Origin: Paraburkholderia phytofirmans PsJN | GTDB taxonomy: Bacteria > Pseudomonadota > Gammaproteobacteria > Burkholderiales > Burkholderiaceae | NCBI RefSeq assembly: GCF_000020125.1 | Contig: NC_010681.1 | Coordinates: 3,224,001 to 3,288,000 of the forward strand | Reading direction: 5' to 3' | DNA: 64,000 nt | Part shown: piece after piece, positions 31,467 through 40,529 of the stretch | Layout: the number at the start of each line of letters is the position of its first letter | Numbering within the stretch: position 1 is the stretch's first letter | Made by a program: the position numbers and the translations under genes | Notes under the pieces: model-generated | Databases searched by the model: none | The model's input: only the letters and a program-made list of their open reading frames with translations | What the model was told of the DNA's origin: nothing

Positions 31467-31530
31467 CGGGCGGCCTTCGGAGCGCCTGACGCGCTCCTTG
31501 AGCCGGTGCGACTTTCCTACCTGTCGCGCA

Positions 31531-32595
31531 TTAGCTGGCGTTGACTTCGCGCAGCACCGTGCGGTGCTTCTGACGCAGCAGTTCCTCGTAAGTCGCGACG
31601 TAGTTCTTCGCCATGACCTTCGACGAGAAGCGCGACTCGAACGCCTTGCGCACACCGGCGCGCGACAGCGTGTGCAGACGCTTGACGGCAGCGACCGCGC
31701 TGATTTCGTCTTCGACGACGAAGCCCGACACGCCGTTTTCGATCACTTCGGGCACCGAACCGCGGTTGAACGCGATCGCCGGCGTACCGCACGCCATCGC
31801 TTCGATCATGACCAGACCAAAGGGCTCCGGCCAGTCGATCGGGAACACCAGTGCATGCGCGTTGCCGAGGAACTCACGCTTTTCGGCTTCGCCGATTTCG
31901 CCGATGTACTCGACGTGCGGGAGCGCCATCAGCGGCTTGATCACTTCTTCGTAATAGGCGCGGTCGGCCTTGTCGATCTTGGCGGCAACCTTGAGCTTCA
32001 TGCCTGCCTGGCCAGCGATACGGATTGCGCGGTCGAGGCCCTTCTCCGGCGAGACGCGGCCGAGGAAAGCGAGGTAGCCCGGCTCGACGTTGGGGATCGG
32101 CGTGAGCACGTTTTCCGGCAGACCGTGATAAACGGTTTGCAGCCAGTTTGCCTGCGGCAGCGGAATGCGCTGGTTGTCCGAAATCGACACCACCGGCACG
32201 TCGCTGAACGTATTGAAGATCGGCTGCAGTTCCGGCAGGTCGAGACGGCCGTGCAGCGTGGTCAGGAAAGGCACCGGCTGACGGGCGAACAGCGAGAACG
32301 GGTAATAGTCGATGTGGAAATGCAGCACGTCGAATTCGTCCGCGCGGCGGCGCACTTCTTCGAGCAGCAGCATGTGCGGCGCCATCACGTCGCGGATCGT
32401 CGGGTCGAGGCGCAGCGCCTGCGGCCAGAAAGCTTCGAGTTTCGCCGAGGTTACCGAATCGCCGCTCGCGAAGAGCGTGACGTCGTGACCTTGCTCGACG
32501 AGAGCTTCGGTCAGATAGGACACCACGCGTTCCGTACCGCCATACAGCTTGGGAGGAACCGCCTCGTGCAACGGAGCGATTTGAGCGATTCGCAT
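31531..32595 (-). CDS. Glycosyltransferase family 4 protein
   Basis: The 354-residue product is a two-domain GT-B glycosyltransferase. The N-terminal acceptor domain starts MRIAQIAPLHEAVPPKLYGG-, with the glycine-rich YGGTERVVSYL loop. The C-terminal nucleotide-sugar domain carries GRVSPEKGLDRAIRIA and the EX7E region (EPFGLVMIEAMACGTPAIA). Donor and acceptor are unknown. GGAG is well placed before the ATG at 32595. It is upstream of, but on the same strand as, two membrane-protein genes, and near the trehalose genes; a link to a cell-surface or storage glycan is only an inference. Confidence 0.92.
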   Translation of the reverse strand: MRIAQIAPLHEAVPPKLYGGTERVVSYLTEALVEQGHDVTLFASGDSVTSAKLEAFWPQALRLDPTIRDVMAPHMLLLEEVRRRADEFDVLHFHIDYYPFSLFARQPVPFLTTLHGRLDLPELQPIFNTFSDVPVVSISDNQRIPLPQANWLQTVYHGLPENVLTPIPNVEPGYLAFLGRVSPEKGLDRAIRIAGQAGMKLKVAAKIDKADRAYYEEVIKPLMALPHVEYIGEIGEAEKREFLGNAHALVFPIDWPEPFGLVMIEAMACGTPAIAFNRGSVPEVIENGVSGFVVEDEISAVAAVKRLHTLSRAGVRKAFESRFSSKVMAKNYVATYEELLRQKHRTVLREVNAS

Positions 32596-33189
32596 ATGAA
32601 GAACTCCTCGTAAAAAATCAGGCAAAGATACTGCGTTTGGTAAAAGCGACTCGCTTGCTCGCCAGGGCAGTCTGGCCGGACTTGCCGGCGCGGGCCTGAT
32701 TCTTTCGAGAAATCCTGCGATGGATCGCTTGGGTAGTGAGCCCAGACCCGTGGTCAGTGTCTGCGCATGTGCCGGTAAACGCACACATGACACCTACGTT
32801 GACAAACTGTCAGAAAATTCGGTGGGCCTACAGAGCATGCATTATCAATGCCGGGATTCACGCTGCACCACAACATTTCAAAGTCTTTACGTTGTTACAA
32901 ACGCGAAACACTTTGCAAACCCTTGTTTTCTAAGACAGTTCTACAGTGGCAACTGGTTTGCGGCAAGGACCGTCGAGGTGGTCCCGTAAGCACTTGCGTC
33001 AACTTTGCCGGCAAGCGTTGAAGAAATGCCGCACCGCAGTTGAATGCAATTTGTAATTATATCCCGAAATTTTTCGCGGCCCCCGCGCGAACCCAGACCC
33101 CATAGGCGGGTCGAGTAGCGGTGGGCGGCGACGTCTATCGCGAATCAATCGCGCCAAGGCCCGGATACACAGGGCGCAATCGCTTTTGC
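32596..33189. other. Divergent intergenic region between the glycosyltransferase and second ABC transporter
   Basis: About 590 bases, clearly richer in A and T than its surroundings, especially 32790-33070. It contains a small palindrome (TGACA aac TGTCA, near 32800) and an AT patch at 33040-33070 (AATTTGTAATTATATC). It probably holds two divergent promoters. I cannot assign -35/-10 pairs with confidence, and no gene is supported. Confidence 0.5.
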
Positions 33190-35121
33190 ATGTTTACAAT
33201 GCGAAGCATCGGCTTCGCGGCGAACCTTTTCCATGTGGCCCACGCTTTGCATGCACAACCCGAATCACACCAACCTCACGATCAATTGGAACATTTAACC
33301 ATCGCCCAGCGTAATGCCGAGAACGCAAAGCTCGCGAGCTATGCGCACCGGCCGCTTGCGTTCCTTTTCCGCTTCATTCGCCGCCATCCGCTCGCGCATG
33401 CGATCGTCCTGTGCAGCGTGTTCGCGGCCGTGGGCTGTGCGCTCGCTTCGCAGTACGCGATCAAACATTTGATCGACGTGCTTGGCGAAGGCCGGCACCA
33501 TCCCGGCCCGCTGTGGGGCGCATTCGCCATCCTGGTCGGCCTGATCGCCGCCGACAACCTGCTGTGGCGGGTCGGCGGCTGGGTCGCCGCGCATACGTTC
33601 GTCGCCGTGACCGGCGACCTGCGGCGCGATCTGTTCCAGTATCTGAGCGGACACTCACCCACCTACTACTCCGAAAAGCAGCCGGGCATGCTTGCCAGCC
33701 GGATCACGGCGACATCGAACGCGGTCTACACGGCTGAGAACACCACCGCATGGAACGTGCTGCCGCCGTGTATCGCGGTGCTCGGCGCGATCGTCATGAT
33801 CATCGCGGTGAATCCGCTGATGGCCTGCGGTCTGATGCTGTGCTCAGCCATTCTGTCAGTCGTGCTGTACAAGCTGGCCGGGCGCGGCTCCGCGCGCCAT
33901 CACCATTTCGCCACCAAGGCGGCGTCGGTGGACGGCGAACTGGTCGACGTGATCAGCAACATGGGCCTCGTGCGCGCTTTCGGCATGACGTTTCGCGAGC
34001 AGCAGCGCTTCGGCGCAACGGTCAAGGCCGAGATGGACGCGCGCCAGCAGAGCTTGCTGTATCTGGAAAAGCTGCGTCTGCTGCATGCAGTGATCACCGC
34101 GCTGCTCTCGGCGGGCTTGCTGGGCTGGGCGCTGTGGCTGTGGGATCAAGGCAAGGCGACCTCGGGCGACATCGTGCTCGTCAGCTCGCTCGGCTTCACG
34201 ATCTTGCACGGCACGCGCGATCTGGCCGTGGCGCTCGTCGACGTCACGCAGCACGTGGCGCGTCTTGCTGAAGCCGTACGCACGCTGCTCGAGCCGCACG
34301 GCATGCCGGACCGCGACGGCGCGACCGAACTCGTTCCGCAAGGCGGCCGCGTCGATTTCGAAGGCGTGACGTTCGCCTATCCGCGCCGCCGTCCGATCCT
34401 CGACCACTTCGATCTGCATATCGAACCCGGCCAGCGCGTCGGTCTGATCGGCAAGTCGGGCGCGGGCAAGTCCACTGTTCTGGCGCTGTTGCAGCGTTTC
34501 TACGAGACGCAGGGCGGCGCGATCAGGATCGACGGCCAGGACATTGCCACGATCACGCAGGACAGCCTGCGCCATGCAATCGCACTGGTGCCGCAGGATA
34601 TTTCACTGTTCCACCGCACGGTGTACGAGAACATCGCCTACGGACGCCCGGAGGCAAGCCGTGACGAAGTGCTCGCGGCCGCGCGCGAGGCGCGCTGCGC
34701 GGACTTCATCGAGGCGATGCCGGAAGGCTACGACACGATTGTCGGCGACCGCGGCGTGAAGCTGTCGGGCGGCCAGCGTCAGCGGATCGCCATTGCACGC
34801 GCGATCCTCAAGAACGCGCCGATCCTGCTGCTCGACGAAGCCACCTCGGCGCTCGACAGCGCGTCGGAAGAAGCGATCCAGAAAGCGCTCGACCGGCTGA
34901 TGGTCGGCCGCACCGTGATCGCGATCGCGCACCGTCTGTCGACGCTGAACAACTTCGACCGGATCATCGTGATGAGCGCCGGCAAGGTTATCGACGACGG
35001 CAGTCCGGAAGAACTGCGCCAACGTCCGGGCCTCTATCGCGACCTGCTCACCAAGCAGTATGGCAAGGGCCACACGCTGCACATCGGCGGCAAGAAGGTC
35101 GACGAACAGCACGTGGTTTAA
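33190..35121 (+). CDS. Exporter-type ABC half-transporter (second of two)
   Basis: The product of up to 643 residues has a polar N-terminus of about 60 residues, a six-span membrane domain and a C-terminal ATPase. The ATPase has Walker A GKSGAGKST, Q-loop VPQDISLFHRT, signature LSGGQRQR, Walker B ILLLDEATSALD and H-loop IAHRLSTL. The start is uncertain: ATG codons at 33190 and 33199 lack a good ribosome-binding site, and a GTG at 33121 is also open. It shares architecture with the protein at 27689-29566. It ends at a bidirectional terminator facing otsA. Confidence 0.9.
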   Translation: MFTMRSIGFAANLFHVAHALHAQPESHQPHDQLEHLTIAQRNAENAKLASYAHRPLAFLFRFIRRHPLAHAIVLCSVFAAVGCALASQYAIKHLIDVLGEGRHHPGPLWGAFAILVGLIAADNLLWRVGGWVAAHTFVAVTGDLRRDLFQYLSGHSPTYYSEKQPGMLASRITATSNAVYTAENTTAWNVLPPCIAVLGAIVMIIAVNPLMACGLMLCSAILSVVLYKLAGRGSARHHHFATKAASVDGELVDVISNMGLVRAFGMTFREQQRFGATVKAEMDARQQSLLYLEKLRLLHAVITALLSAGLLGWALWLWDQGKATSGDIVLVSSLGFTILHGTRDLAVALVDVTQHVARLAEAVRTLLEPHGMPDRDGATELVPQGGRVDFEGVTFAYPRRRPILDHFDLHIEPGQRVGLIGKSGAGKSTVLALLQRFYETQGGAIRIDGQDIATITQDSLRHAIALVPQDISLFHRTVYENIAYGRPEASRDEVLAAAREARCADFIEAMPEGYDTIVGDRGVKLSGGQRQRIAIARAILKNAPILLLDEATSALDSASEEAIQKALDRLMVGRTVIAIAHRLSTLNNFDRIIVMSAGKVIDDGSPEELRQRPGLYRDLLTKQYGKGHTLHIGGKKVDEQHVV

Positions 35122-35169
35122 GCCTGCGAACGCGGCATGATTCCAGCCGCGAGCCGTTATCGCCATAAG

Positions 35170-35197
35170 AAAAGCCGCTCGAGAGCGGCTTTTCTTT
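35170..35197. terminator. Bidirectional terminator between the ABC transporter and otsA
   Basis: The stem AAAAGCCGCTC / GAGCGGCTTTT has a two-base loop and T-rich flanks on both sides. It can terminate the plus-strand ABC transporter and the convergent minus-strand otsA transcript. Confidence 0.9.
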
Positions 35198-35231
35198 TAC
35201 GCGCGTTGCAATCGGAAGCGCCGACCTCGGC

Positions 35232-36692
35232 CTACCCCGCCTGCGTCTCGCGCGCTGCTTTTTTCCCCGACACCGCGCGCGCTTTCCCGCTTCGGGTGCT
35301 CTTTGCACCAGCGACGCCCTGCAAATCGCGCATGAAGTTATCGCGCCACACCGACACATTGTTCTCGCGCAACTGCACCATCATTTCGCGATGACGCGCC
35401 TGACGCTCCGCGAGCGGCATGTCGAGCGCCCGCGCGAGCGCCTCCGCCATGCCGTCGATATCGACCGGATTGACGATCAGCGCGCCGTCCAGCTCCTGTG
35501 CGGCGCCGGCAAAGCGCGACAGCACGAGCACGCCGGGATTGTCCGGATCCTGCGCCGACACATATTCCTTGGCGACGAGGTTCATGCCGTCGCGCAACGG
35601 CGTCACATAGCCGACGTGCGCGGTGCGGAACAGCGCGGCCAGCACCGAGCGCTCGTACTGCTTGTGGATGTAGAGAATCGGCGTCCAGTCCAGTTCGGCG
35701 AAGCGCCCGTTGATGCGCCCCGACTCCCCTTCCAGCTGCAAACGGATGTCCTGATACGCGTGCATGTCGGCGCGCGTTGGCGGCGCGATCTGCAGAAACG
35801 ACACCTTGTTGCGTTGCGCGGTCGCGTGTTCGAGCAGCCGCTCGAAGGCGCGAAACCGCTCGACCAGTCCCTTCGAATAATCGAGCCGGTCGACGCTCAT
35901 GATCAGCTTGCGCGAATGCAGCGTCGCCTTCATGGTGCGCACCGGTTTGCCGCGCTCGCCCGCTTTCGCGAGTTCGGCGATCTCGTCCGGATAGACGCCG
36001 ATCGGATACGCCGCCGCGCGCAGCGTGCGGCCGAACGCGTGGATCATCAGCGGGCCTTTCGCCGATGCGTCGACCGAGCCGTTCGCCTCGTTGACGATGT
36101 AGTCGCAAAACGCGCGCAGATCCGGCGCTGTCTGGAAGCCGAGCAGATCGAACGAACACAGCGCTTCGACGAGTTCTCGATGCGGCGGCACCGCCAGCAA
36201 CACCTGCGAAGCCGGAAACGGAATATGCAGGAAAAAGCCGATGCGGTTCTTCACGCCCGCCGCGCGCAGCGCCTGCGCGAACGGAATCAGATGGTAGTCG
36301 TGGACCCAGATCACGTCGTCTTCGCGCAGCAACGGCACGAGCTGTTGCGCGAGCCACGCATTGACGCGGCAGTAGCCCTCGAAGTCGTGCCGGTCGTACT
36401 GCACCAGATCGGCGCGATAGTGGAACGCGGGCCACAGCGTGGCGTTAGAGAAGCCACGATAGTACTGATCGTAATCGCGGCGCATCAGCGCGATGGTCGC
36501 GAAGGTCACCGGGCCGCGCTCCTCGACCTTGATCTGCGGCTGGCCCGAGCTGAGCACGTCGCCGCTCCAGCCGAACCACATGCCGCCGGTTTCCTTCAGC
36601 GCGTCGTACACGCCGACCGCCAGACCACCCGCCGCCGGGCCGCCCTCCGAGATCGGCGCAACCCGGTTCGATACGATGATCAGTCGGCTCAT
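35232..36692 (-). CDS. otsA: Trehalose-6-phosphate synthase OtsA
   Basis: OtsA transfers glucose from UDP-glucose to glucose-6-phosphate, the first step of trehalose synthesis. The 486-residue GT20 enzyme has the N-terminal loop [37 protein letters not shown], the nucleotide-binding region [10 protein letters not shown] and the C-terminal [11 protein letters not shown] and [12 protein letters not shown] motifs. The last 30 residues form a basic tail beyond the catalytic fold. No phosphatase domain is fused; otsB lies 55 bases upstream on the same strand. The start [10 protein letters not shown] is at 36692. Confidence 0.97.
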   Translation of the reverse strand: MSRLIIVSNRVAPISEGGPAAGGLAVGVYDALKETGGMWFGWSGDVLSSGQPQIKVEERGPVTFATIALMRRDYDQYYRGFSNATLWPAFHYRADLVQYDRHDFEGYCRVNAWLAQQLVPLLREDDVIWVHDYHLIPFAQALRAAGVKNRIGFFLHIPFPASQVLLAVPPHRELVEALCSFDLLGFQTAPDLRAFCDYIVNEANGSVDASAKGPLMIHAFGRTLRAAAYPIGVYPDEIAELAKAGERGKPVRTMKATLHSRKLIMSVDRLDYSKGLVERFRAFERLLEHATAQRNKVSFLQIAPPTRADMHAYQDIRLQLEGESGRINGRFAELDWTPILYIHKQYERSVLAALFRTAHVGYVTPLRDGMNLVAKEYVSAQDPDNPGVLVLSRFAGAAQELDGALIVNPVDIDGMAEALARALDMPLAERQARHREMMVQLRENNVSVWRDNFMRDLQGVAGAKSTRSGKARAVSGKKAARETQAG

Positions 36693-36747
36693 GAAGCGCG
36701 ATTCCCGATGCAGTACTTTGTTTGCTTTGGATGATGCGGCGCGGCCA

Positions 36748-37497
36748 TCATGCGGCGCGCGCCGCCGCAACGATCGATGCCAGCCAGTCGAGCAGACCCG
36801 ACACCGAGTCGATACGCGTATGCGCCAGCGTCTCGCCCGGACCGACCTTGATCGACACGCCGCCGCGTTCGTTGACGACGGCGAAGCCTTTCTCGTCGGT
36901 CAAATCGTCGCCGGCAAAGACTGGCTTGCGGCCGACGAAAGGCGGCTCGTCGAGGAACGCGCGCAACGCGCGGCCCTTATCGACATCTTTAGGTTTGATT
37001 TCGTAGACCATCTTGCCGGGCTGCAGCACGTAGGAGCCGGCATAATCGGCCACCAGCCGCTCGGTCGCCTCGCGCGCCACCGGCTCGCGGTCCGGCGCAT
37101 TGCGGTAATGCAGCGCCACGGCCGCACCCTTGATCTCGAGCAGCATGCCGGCGTTCTCGTTGACCACCTGCGCGAGCACCTGCTCCATGCGTAGCAGCCG
37201 CTCGTCGTGAAAGCCGATGCGCTGCGTGTCGCCGTTGGCGTCGCGCCGTTCGGCGCCGTGCAGGCCGGCGATCGGCAGATCGGGCATGTTGAGAAAACTG
37301 TCGATGCTGTCGATACCGCGGCCCGACACGACCGCGACCGCACCGTTCGTCAAGCTGCGCAACTCGCTCAGCAAATCGATCACGCGAGGTTGCACCAGCA
37401 CGCCGTCCGGCGTGGGAGCCAGTTCGACGAGCGTGCCGTCGAAATCGAAGAAAAATGCCGTCTCGCTCGGAGACAGAACAGCCGGAAGTGCTTGCAT
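36748..37497 (-). CDS. otsB: Trehalose-6-phosphate phosphatase OtsB
   Basis: OtsB removes phosphate from trehalose-6-phosphate. The 249-residue HAD-family enzyme has the nucleophile motif FFFDFDGTLVE, motif II VVSGR, the KGAAVALHYR substrate segment, and the metal-binding acidic motif FAGDDLTDEKGF. It precedes otsA by 55 bases, so the two make an osmoprotectant operon. The order otsB-otsA matches that of E. coli. Confidence 0.97.
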   Translation of the reverse strand: MQALPAVLSPSETAFFFDFDGTLVELAPTPDGVLVQPRVIDLLSELRSLTNGAVAVVSGRGIDSIDSFLNMPDLPIAGLHGAERRDANGDTQRIGFHDERLLRMEQVLAQVVNENAGMLLEIKGAAVALHYRNAPDREPVAREATERLVADYAGSYVLQPGKMVYEIKPKDVDKGRALRAFLDEPPFVGRKPVFAGDDLTDEKGFAVVNERGGVSIKVGPGETLAHTRIDSVSGLLDWLASIVAAARAA

Positions 37498-37904
37498 CGG
37501 TTAGTTTTGCCTTTCAGCCTTCTGCGGCCGGAAAAGTGTGCGCATCTTACCGCGCATCCATCAATTTTTCGAGAAAGTAAGGCTCGGCACAAGCCCAGCC
37601 GGGTGCCGCAGGCGGGCCTCGGCGGCGATTGCGTTCAAAATGGGAACAATCCGACTTCAACCGGCTTTCAGCCGCCTGCGTCAAATTGCCTCGCAAACCG
37701 CGCGCCCGTGGGCGCTGCGCAACGTCGTCCGCTAATTTGCGCTAAAGTCGCAGCCACGCGAAACATTGCCGTTACGACCATATTTGCACACTATGACCGC
37801 GCAAGCGCCGCATGCGCATCGAGCAGCGCCGCAATTCAATCGAGTAACCAAACCCAGCTTTGTTCCCGATCTTCTCATCCCGGCACTCGCAACCGCACTT
37901 CGCA
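37498..37904. other. Divergent intergenic region between otsB and the SCO1 gene
   Basis: This is 407 bases with no supported gene. It must contain both divergent promoters. I could not pick out convincing promoter elements or operators by eye. Confidence 0.5.
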
Positions 37905-38519
37905 ATGTCACGCTGGCCGCGGTCCGCGCGTCTGTTCGCGCTGACGCTGATGCTGGGCGCACTGACGGCGCTCGCCGGCTGCACGCATCGCACCGAAACG
38001 TGGCAGTTGACCAATGTGAGCGGCCATCTGCCGGATCTCGACTTCAAGCTGACCGGCGACGACGGCAAACCCGTCACCGGCGATTCGTTCAAGGGCCGCG
38101 TCTCGCTCGTCTATTTCGGCTACACCCATTGCCCGGACGTCTGTCCTGAAACGATGGGCCGGCTCATGCAGGTGCTCGGCAAGCTCGGCCCCGACGCGCA
38201 GAAGGTGCGCATCCTGTTCATCACCGTCGATCCCGCGCGCGACACGGCGCAGGCGTTGCACGATTACGTCGGCGCCTTCGATTCGCAACATGCCGAAGGG
38301 CTGACCGGCACCGACTGGCAGATCGAGTCGCTCGCCAAGCGTTACCGCGTTGCCTATCAGATGGAAAAGCGCGACCCCAGCGGCAACTACGAAGTCACCC
38401 ATAGTTCCGCCGTCTACGTGTTCGACAGCCAGGGTCACGCGCGCCTGCTGGCCACCGATCACGACACACCCGATGCGATCGCGCAGGACCTGCGCCGCAT
38501 CATCGATGACCGTTCCTGA
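37905..38519 (+). CDS. SCO1/SenC-family copper chaperone
   Basis: SCO proteins deliver copper to the CuA site of cytochrome c oxidase and have a thioredoxin fold. The 204-residue product has a lipoprotein-like signal (LFALTLMLGALTALAGC). The copper-binding CxxxC sits in YTHCPDVCPE and the third ligand histidine in VTHSSAVYVF. The ATG at 37905 was chosen; a TTG at 37860 would add 15 residues with no ribosome-binding site. It is followed by a PCuAC chaperone after 18 bases and then a CtaG-like protein, so the operon is a copper-delivery module. Confidence 0.94.
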   Translation: MSRWPRSARLFALTLMLGALTALAGCTHRTETWQLTNVSGHLPDLDFKLTGDDGKPVTGDSFKGRVSLVYFGYTHCPDVCPETMGRLMQVLGKLGPDAQKVRILFITVDPARDTAQALHDYVGAFDSQHAEGLTGTDWQIESLAKRYRVAYQMEKRDPSGNYEVTHSSAVYVFDSQGHARLLATDHDTPDAIAQDLRRIIDDRS

Positions 38520-38537
38520 CCTTTCCCGAGTTCAACC

Positions 38538-38999
38538 ATGTCGATCAAGATCAAAACGTTCGCTGCACTGAGTTGTGCCCTCGCCCTTTCGTTCGGTGCC
38601 GCATCGACCGCGCAAGCGGCCGGCGCCAATGCGATCAGCGTTAAGGACGCGTGGGTTCGCTGGCTGCCCAACAACCTGCCCGCCGCCGGCTACGCGACGC
38701 TCGTCAACGCGAGCGACAAACCGGTCGATCTCGTCGATATCTCCAGCAACGACTACGGCGACGCAATGCTGCATCAGACCGTGTCGAACGGTTCGTCGCA
38801 GAAGATGGTGATGGTCGACAAGCTGACGGTGCCCGCGCACGGCCAGGTCGCGATCGCGCCCGGCGGCTATCACGTGATGCTGGAAGACGCGAAGCACAAG
38901 GTCGCGCCGGGCGACACCGTGCATCTCACGCTCAAATTCTCCGACGGCGAAACGCTCGACACGCCGTTCGCGGTCAAGTCGCCGGCGCAAACCAAGTAA
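38538..38999 (+). CDS. Periplasmic copper chaperone PCu(A)C
   Basis: The 153-residue product has a signal peptide (cleavage after AQA near residue 27) and a single beta-sandwich domain. The family ligand pattern H-x10-M-x21-H-x-M is exact, at H79, M90, H112 and M114. Such proteins pass Cu(I) to SCO or directly to the oxidase. It lies between SCO1 and the CtaG-like gene on the same strand with short gaps. Confidence 0.95.
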   Translation: MSIKIKTFAALSCALALSFGAASTAQAAGANAISVKDAWVRWLPNNLPAAGYATLVNASDKPVDLVDISSNDYGDAMLHQTVSNGSSQKMVMVDKLTVPAHGQVAIAPGGYHVMLEDAKHKVAPGDTVHLTLKFSDGETLDTPFAVKSPAQTK

Positions 39000-39016
39000 C
39001 CAGGCAACGTGCCGCG

Positions 39017-39886
39017 ATGAACCTGCTCTACTGGCTCGATCCCTGGGAGTTTTCGCCGACCGTCGTGATCGCGCTGCTGGTGCCCGCGATCCTGTTCGTG
39101 CGTGGCGCGCGTAAAGCGAAGGTGTCGGTCGCGCGGCGCATCTCCTTCTGGTTCGGGCTGGTGGCGTTATACGTCGCGTTGCATACGCGGCTCGATTATT
39201 TCTTCGAGCATGAGTTCTTCATGCATCGCGCGCAGCATCTGGTGCTGCATCACCTCGGGCCGTTTTTTATCGCGCTGTCGTATCCGGGCGCCGCGTTGCG
39301 CGCGGGTATTCCGTTTAGCTGGCGGCAGCGCTTCGTGCGGCCCGCTCTGGGAACGCCGGTGGTGCGCAAACTGCTCGACGTGGTGATGCACCCGGTGGTC
39401 GCGGTCACGTTGTTCGTTGGGCTGATCTACTTCTGGCTCATGTCGCCGATTCATTTCGTGGCGATGCTCGACTGGCGGCTTTATCGCGTAATGAACTGGA
39501 GCATGGTGATCGACGGCCTGCTGTTCTGGTGGCTCGTGCTCGATCCGCGTCCCGCGCCGCCCGCGCGTTTGTCGCCAGGCATGCGCGTGCTGGTCGTGAT
39601 CGCCGCGATTCCGCCGCAGATCATTCTCGGCGCGTTCATCTTCTTCACGCCGCACGAGCTGTATCCGATCTACTCGATCTGCGGCCGCGCGTTCACGTGG
39701 TTGAGCCCGATGCGCGATCAGCAGATCGGCGGGCTGTTGCTGTGGATCCCGGGTTCGATGATGAGCGTGATCGGCGCGCTGCTCGCCTTGCGGCACTGGA
39801 TGCGGCTGTCGGCGCGCGGACGTTTGCGTAGCGAAAGGCGCGCGAAAGCCAAGCAGTCCCTAGCGCCGGCGCGCGGCCAGCACTGA
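39017..39886 (+). CDS. ctaG: caa3-type cytochrome oxidase assembly protein (CtaG_2 family)
   Basis: The 289-residue product is an integral membrane protein with about seven hydrophobic spans. Conserved histidines lie in HRAQHLVLHHLGPFF, the region thought to bind copper in the caa3_CtaG family. The arginine-rich C-terminus is cytoplasmic-like. The start MNLLYWLDPWEFSPT at 39017 lies 17 bases after the PCuAC stop. With the two upstream genes it should mature a heme-copper oxidase, which is not encoded in this window. Confidence 0.9.
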   Translation: MNLLYWLDPWEFSPTVVIALLVPAILFVRGARKAKVSVARRISFWFGLVALYVALHTRLDYFFEHEFFMHRAQHLVLHHLGPFFIALSYPGAALRAGIPFSWRQRFVRPALGTPVVRKLLDVVMHPVVAVTLFVGLIYFWLMSPIHFVAMLDWRLYRVMNWSMVIDGLLFWWLVLDPRPAPPARLSPGMRVLVVIAAIPPQIILGAFIFFTPHELYPIYSICGRAFTWLSPMRDQQIGGLLLWIPGSMMSVIGALLALRHWMRLSARGRLRSERRAKAKQSLAPARGQH

Positions 39887-39946
39887 GCCTACGATTCGAT
39901 TGACAGCCCGGCGCGCCCGCGCCGGACTCAGCTTGCTGTAGCCGCT

Positions 39947-40441
39947 TCAGGCCGACCGCATCCACACGTGCGGAATGCCGTCTTCTTCGTGAATCTCCGA
40001 AACCGGCGTGAAGCCGAACGCGCCATAGAAACCTTGAAGATGCGCCTGCGCATGCAAGCGAATCGGCGTACCGGGCCACTGCGCGCGAATATGCGTCAGC
40101 GACCGCTCGAGCATCGCATTGCCCAGACCGATGCCGCGGAAATCGGCGGTCGTGAGCACGCGGCCGATGCGGATATCGGTGTCGTCCGCATCGGGCACCA
40201 GCACGCGCAGATAGCCCGCGAGCGCCGGGCGTCGTTCATCGGCTCCGTACACCAGCAGATGCCACGCATCCATATCGAGCCCATCGATATCGCCGTACAA
40301 GCAGTTCTGCTCGACGACGAACACCGCGGCGCGTGCGCCCAGCATCGTATAAACCTCGACGCCCGTGAGATCGTGAAAGGATTTCCAGCGCCAATCGAGT
40401 TGTGCCAGCCGCATGGCGGCGGTTTGCTGCGGTTCAGTCAT
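39947..40441 (-). CDS. elaA: ElaA-type GNAT acetyltransferase
   Basis: The 164-residue product matches the ElaA family: WRWKSFHDLTGVEVYTMLGARAAVFVVEQNC at the N-terminus (quoted in parts), then YGDIDGLDMDAWHL, the acetyl-CoA loop IGRVLTTADFRGIGLGNAML and the C-terminal FYGAFGFTPVSEIHEEDGI. The substrate is not established. It is convergent with ctaG, with a short GC-rich hairpin (39908-39925) between the two stops. Confidence 0.92.
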   Translation of the reverse strand: MTEPQQTAAMRLAQLDWRWKSFHDLTGVEVYTMLGARAAVFVVEQNCLYGDIDGLDMDAWHLLVYGADERRPALAGYLRVLVPDADDTDIRIGRVLTTADFRGIGLGNAMLERSLTHIRAQWPGTPIRLHAQAHLQGFYGAFGFTPVSEIHEEDGIPHVWMRSA

Positions 40442-40529
40442 GACAACGTTCTACAGAAAGAGTCGCGCCGCACCTGAAGCGGCGATGCGTGATTATGCCG
40501 CGCGTGACGGCTTCGCCGCCGTGCCGCGC

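Noticed and set aside
32790..32830. Sigma-70 promoter starting with TTGACA near 32798
   Set aside because: The sequence 17 bases downstream (GTGGGC) is not a -10 box; only the small TGACA/TGTCA palindrome remains.
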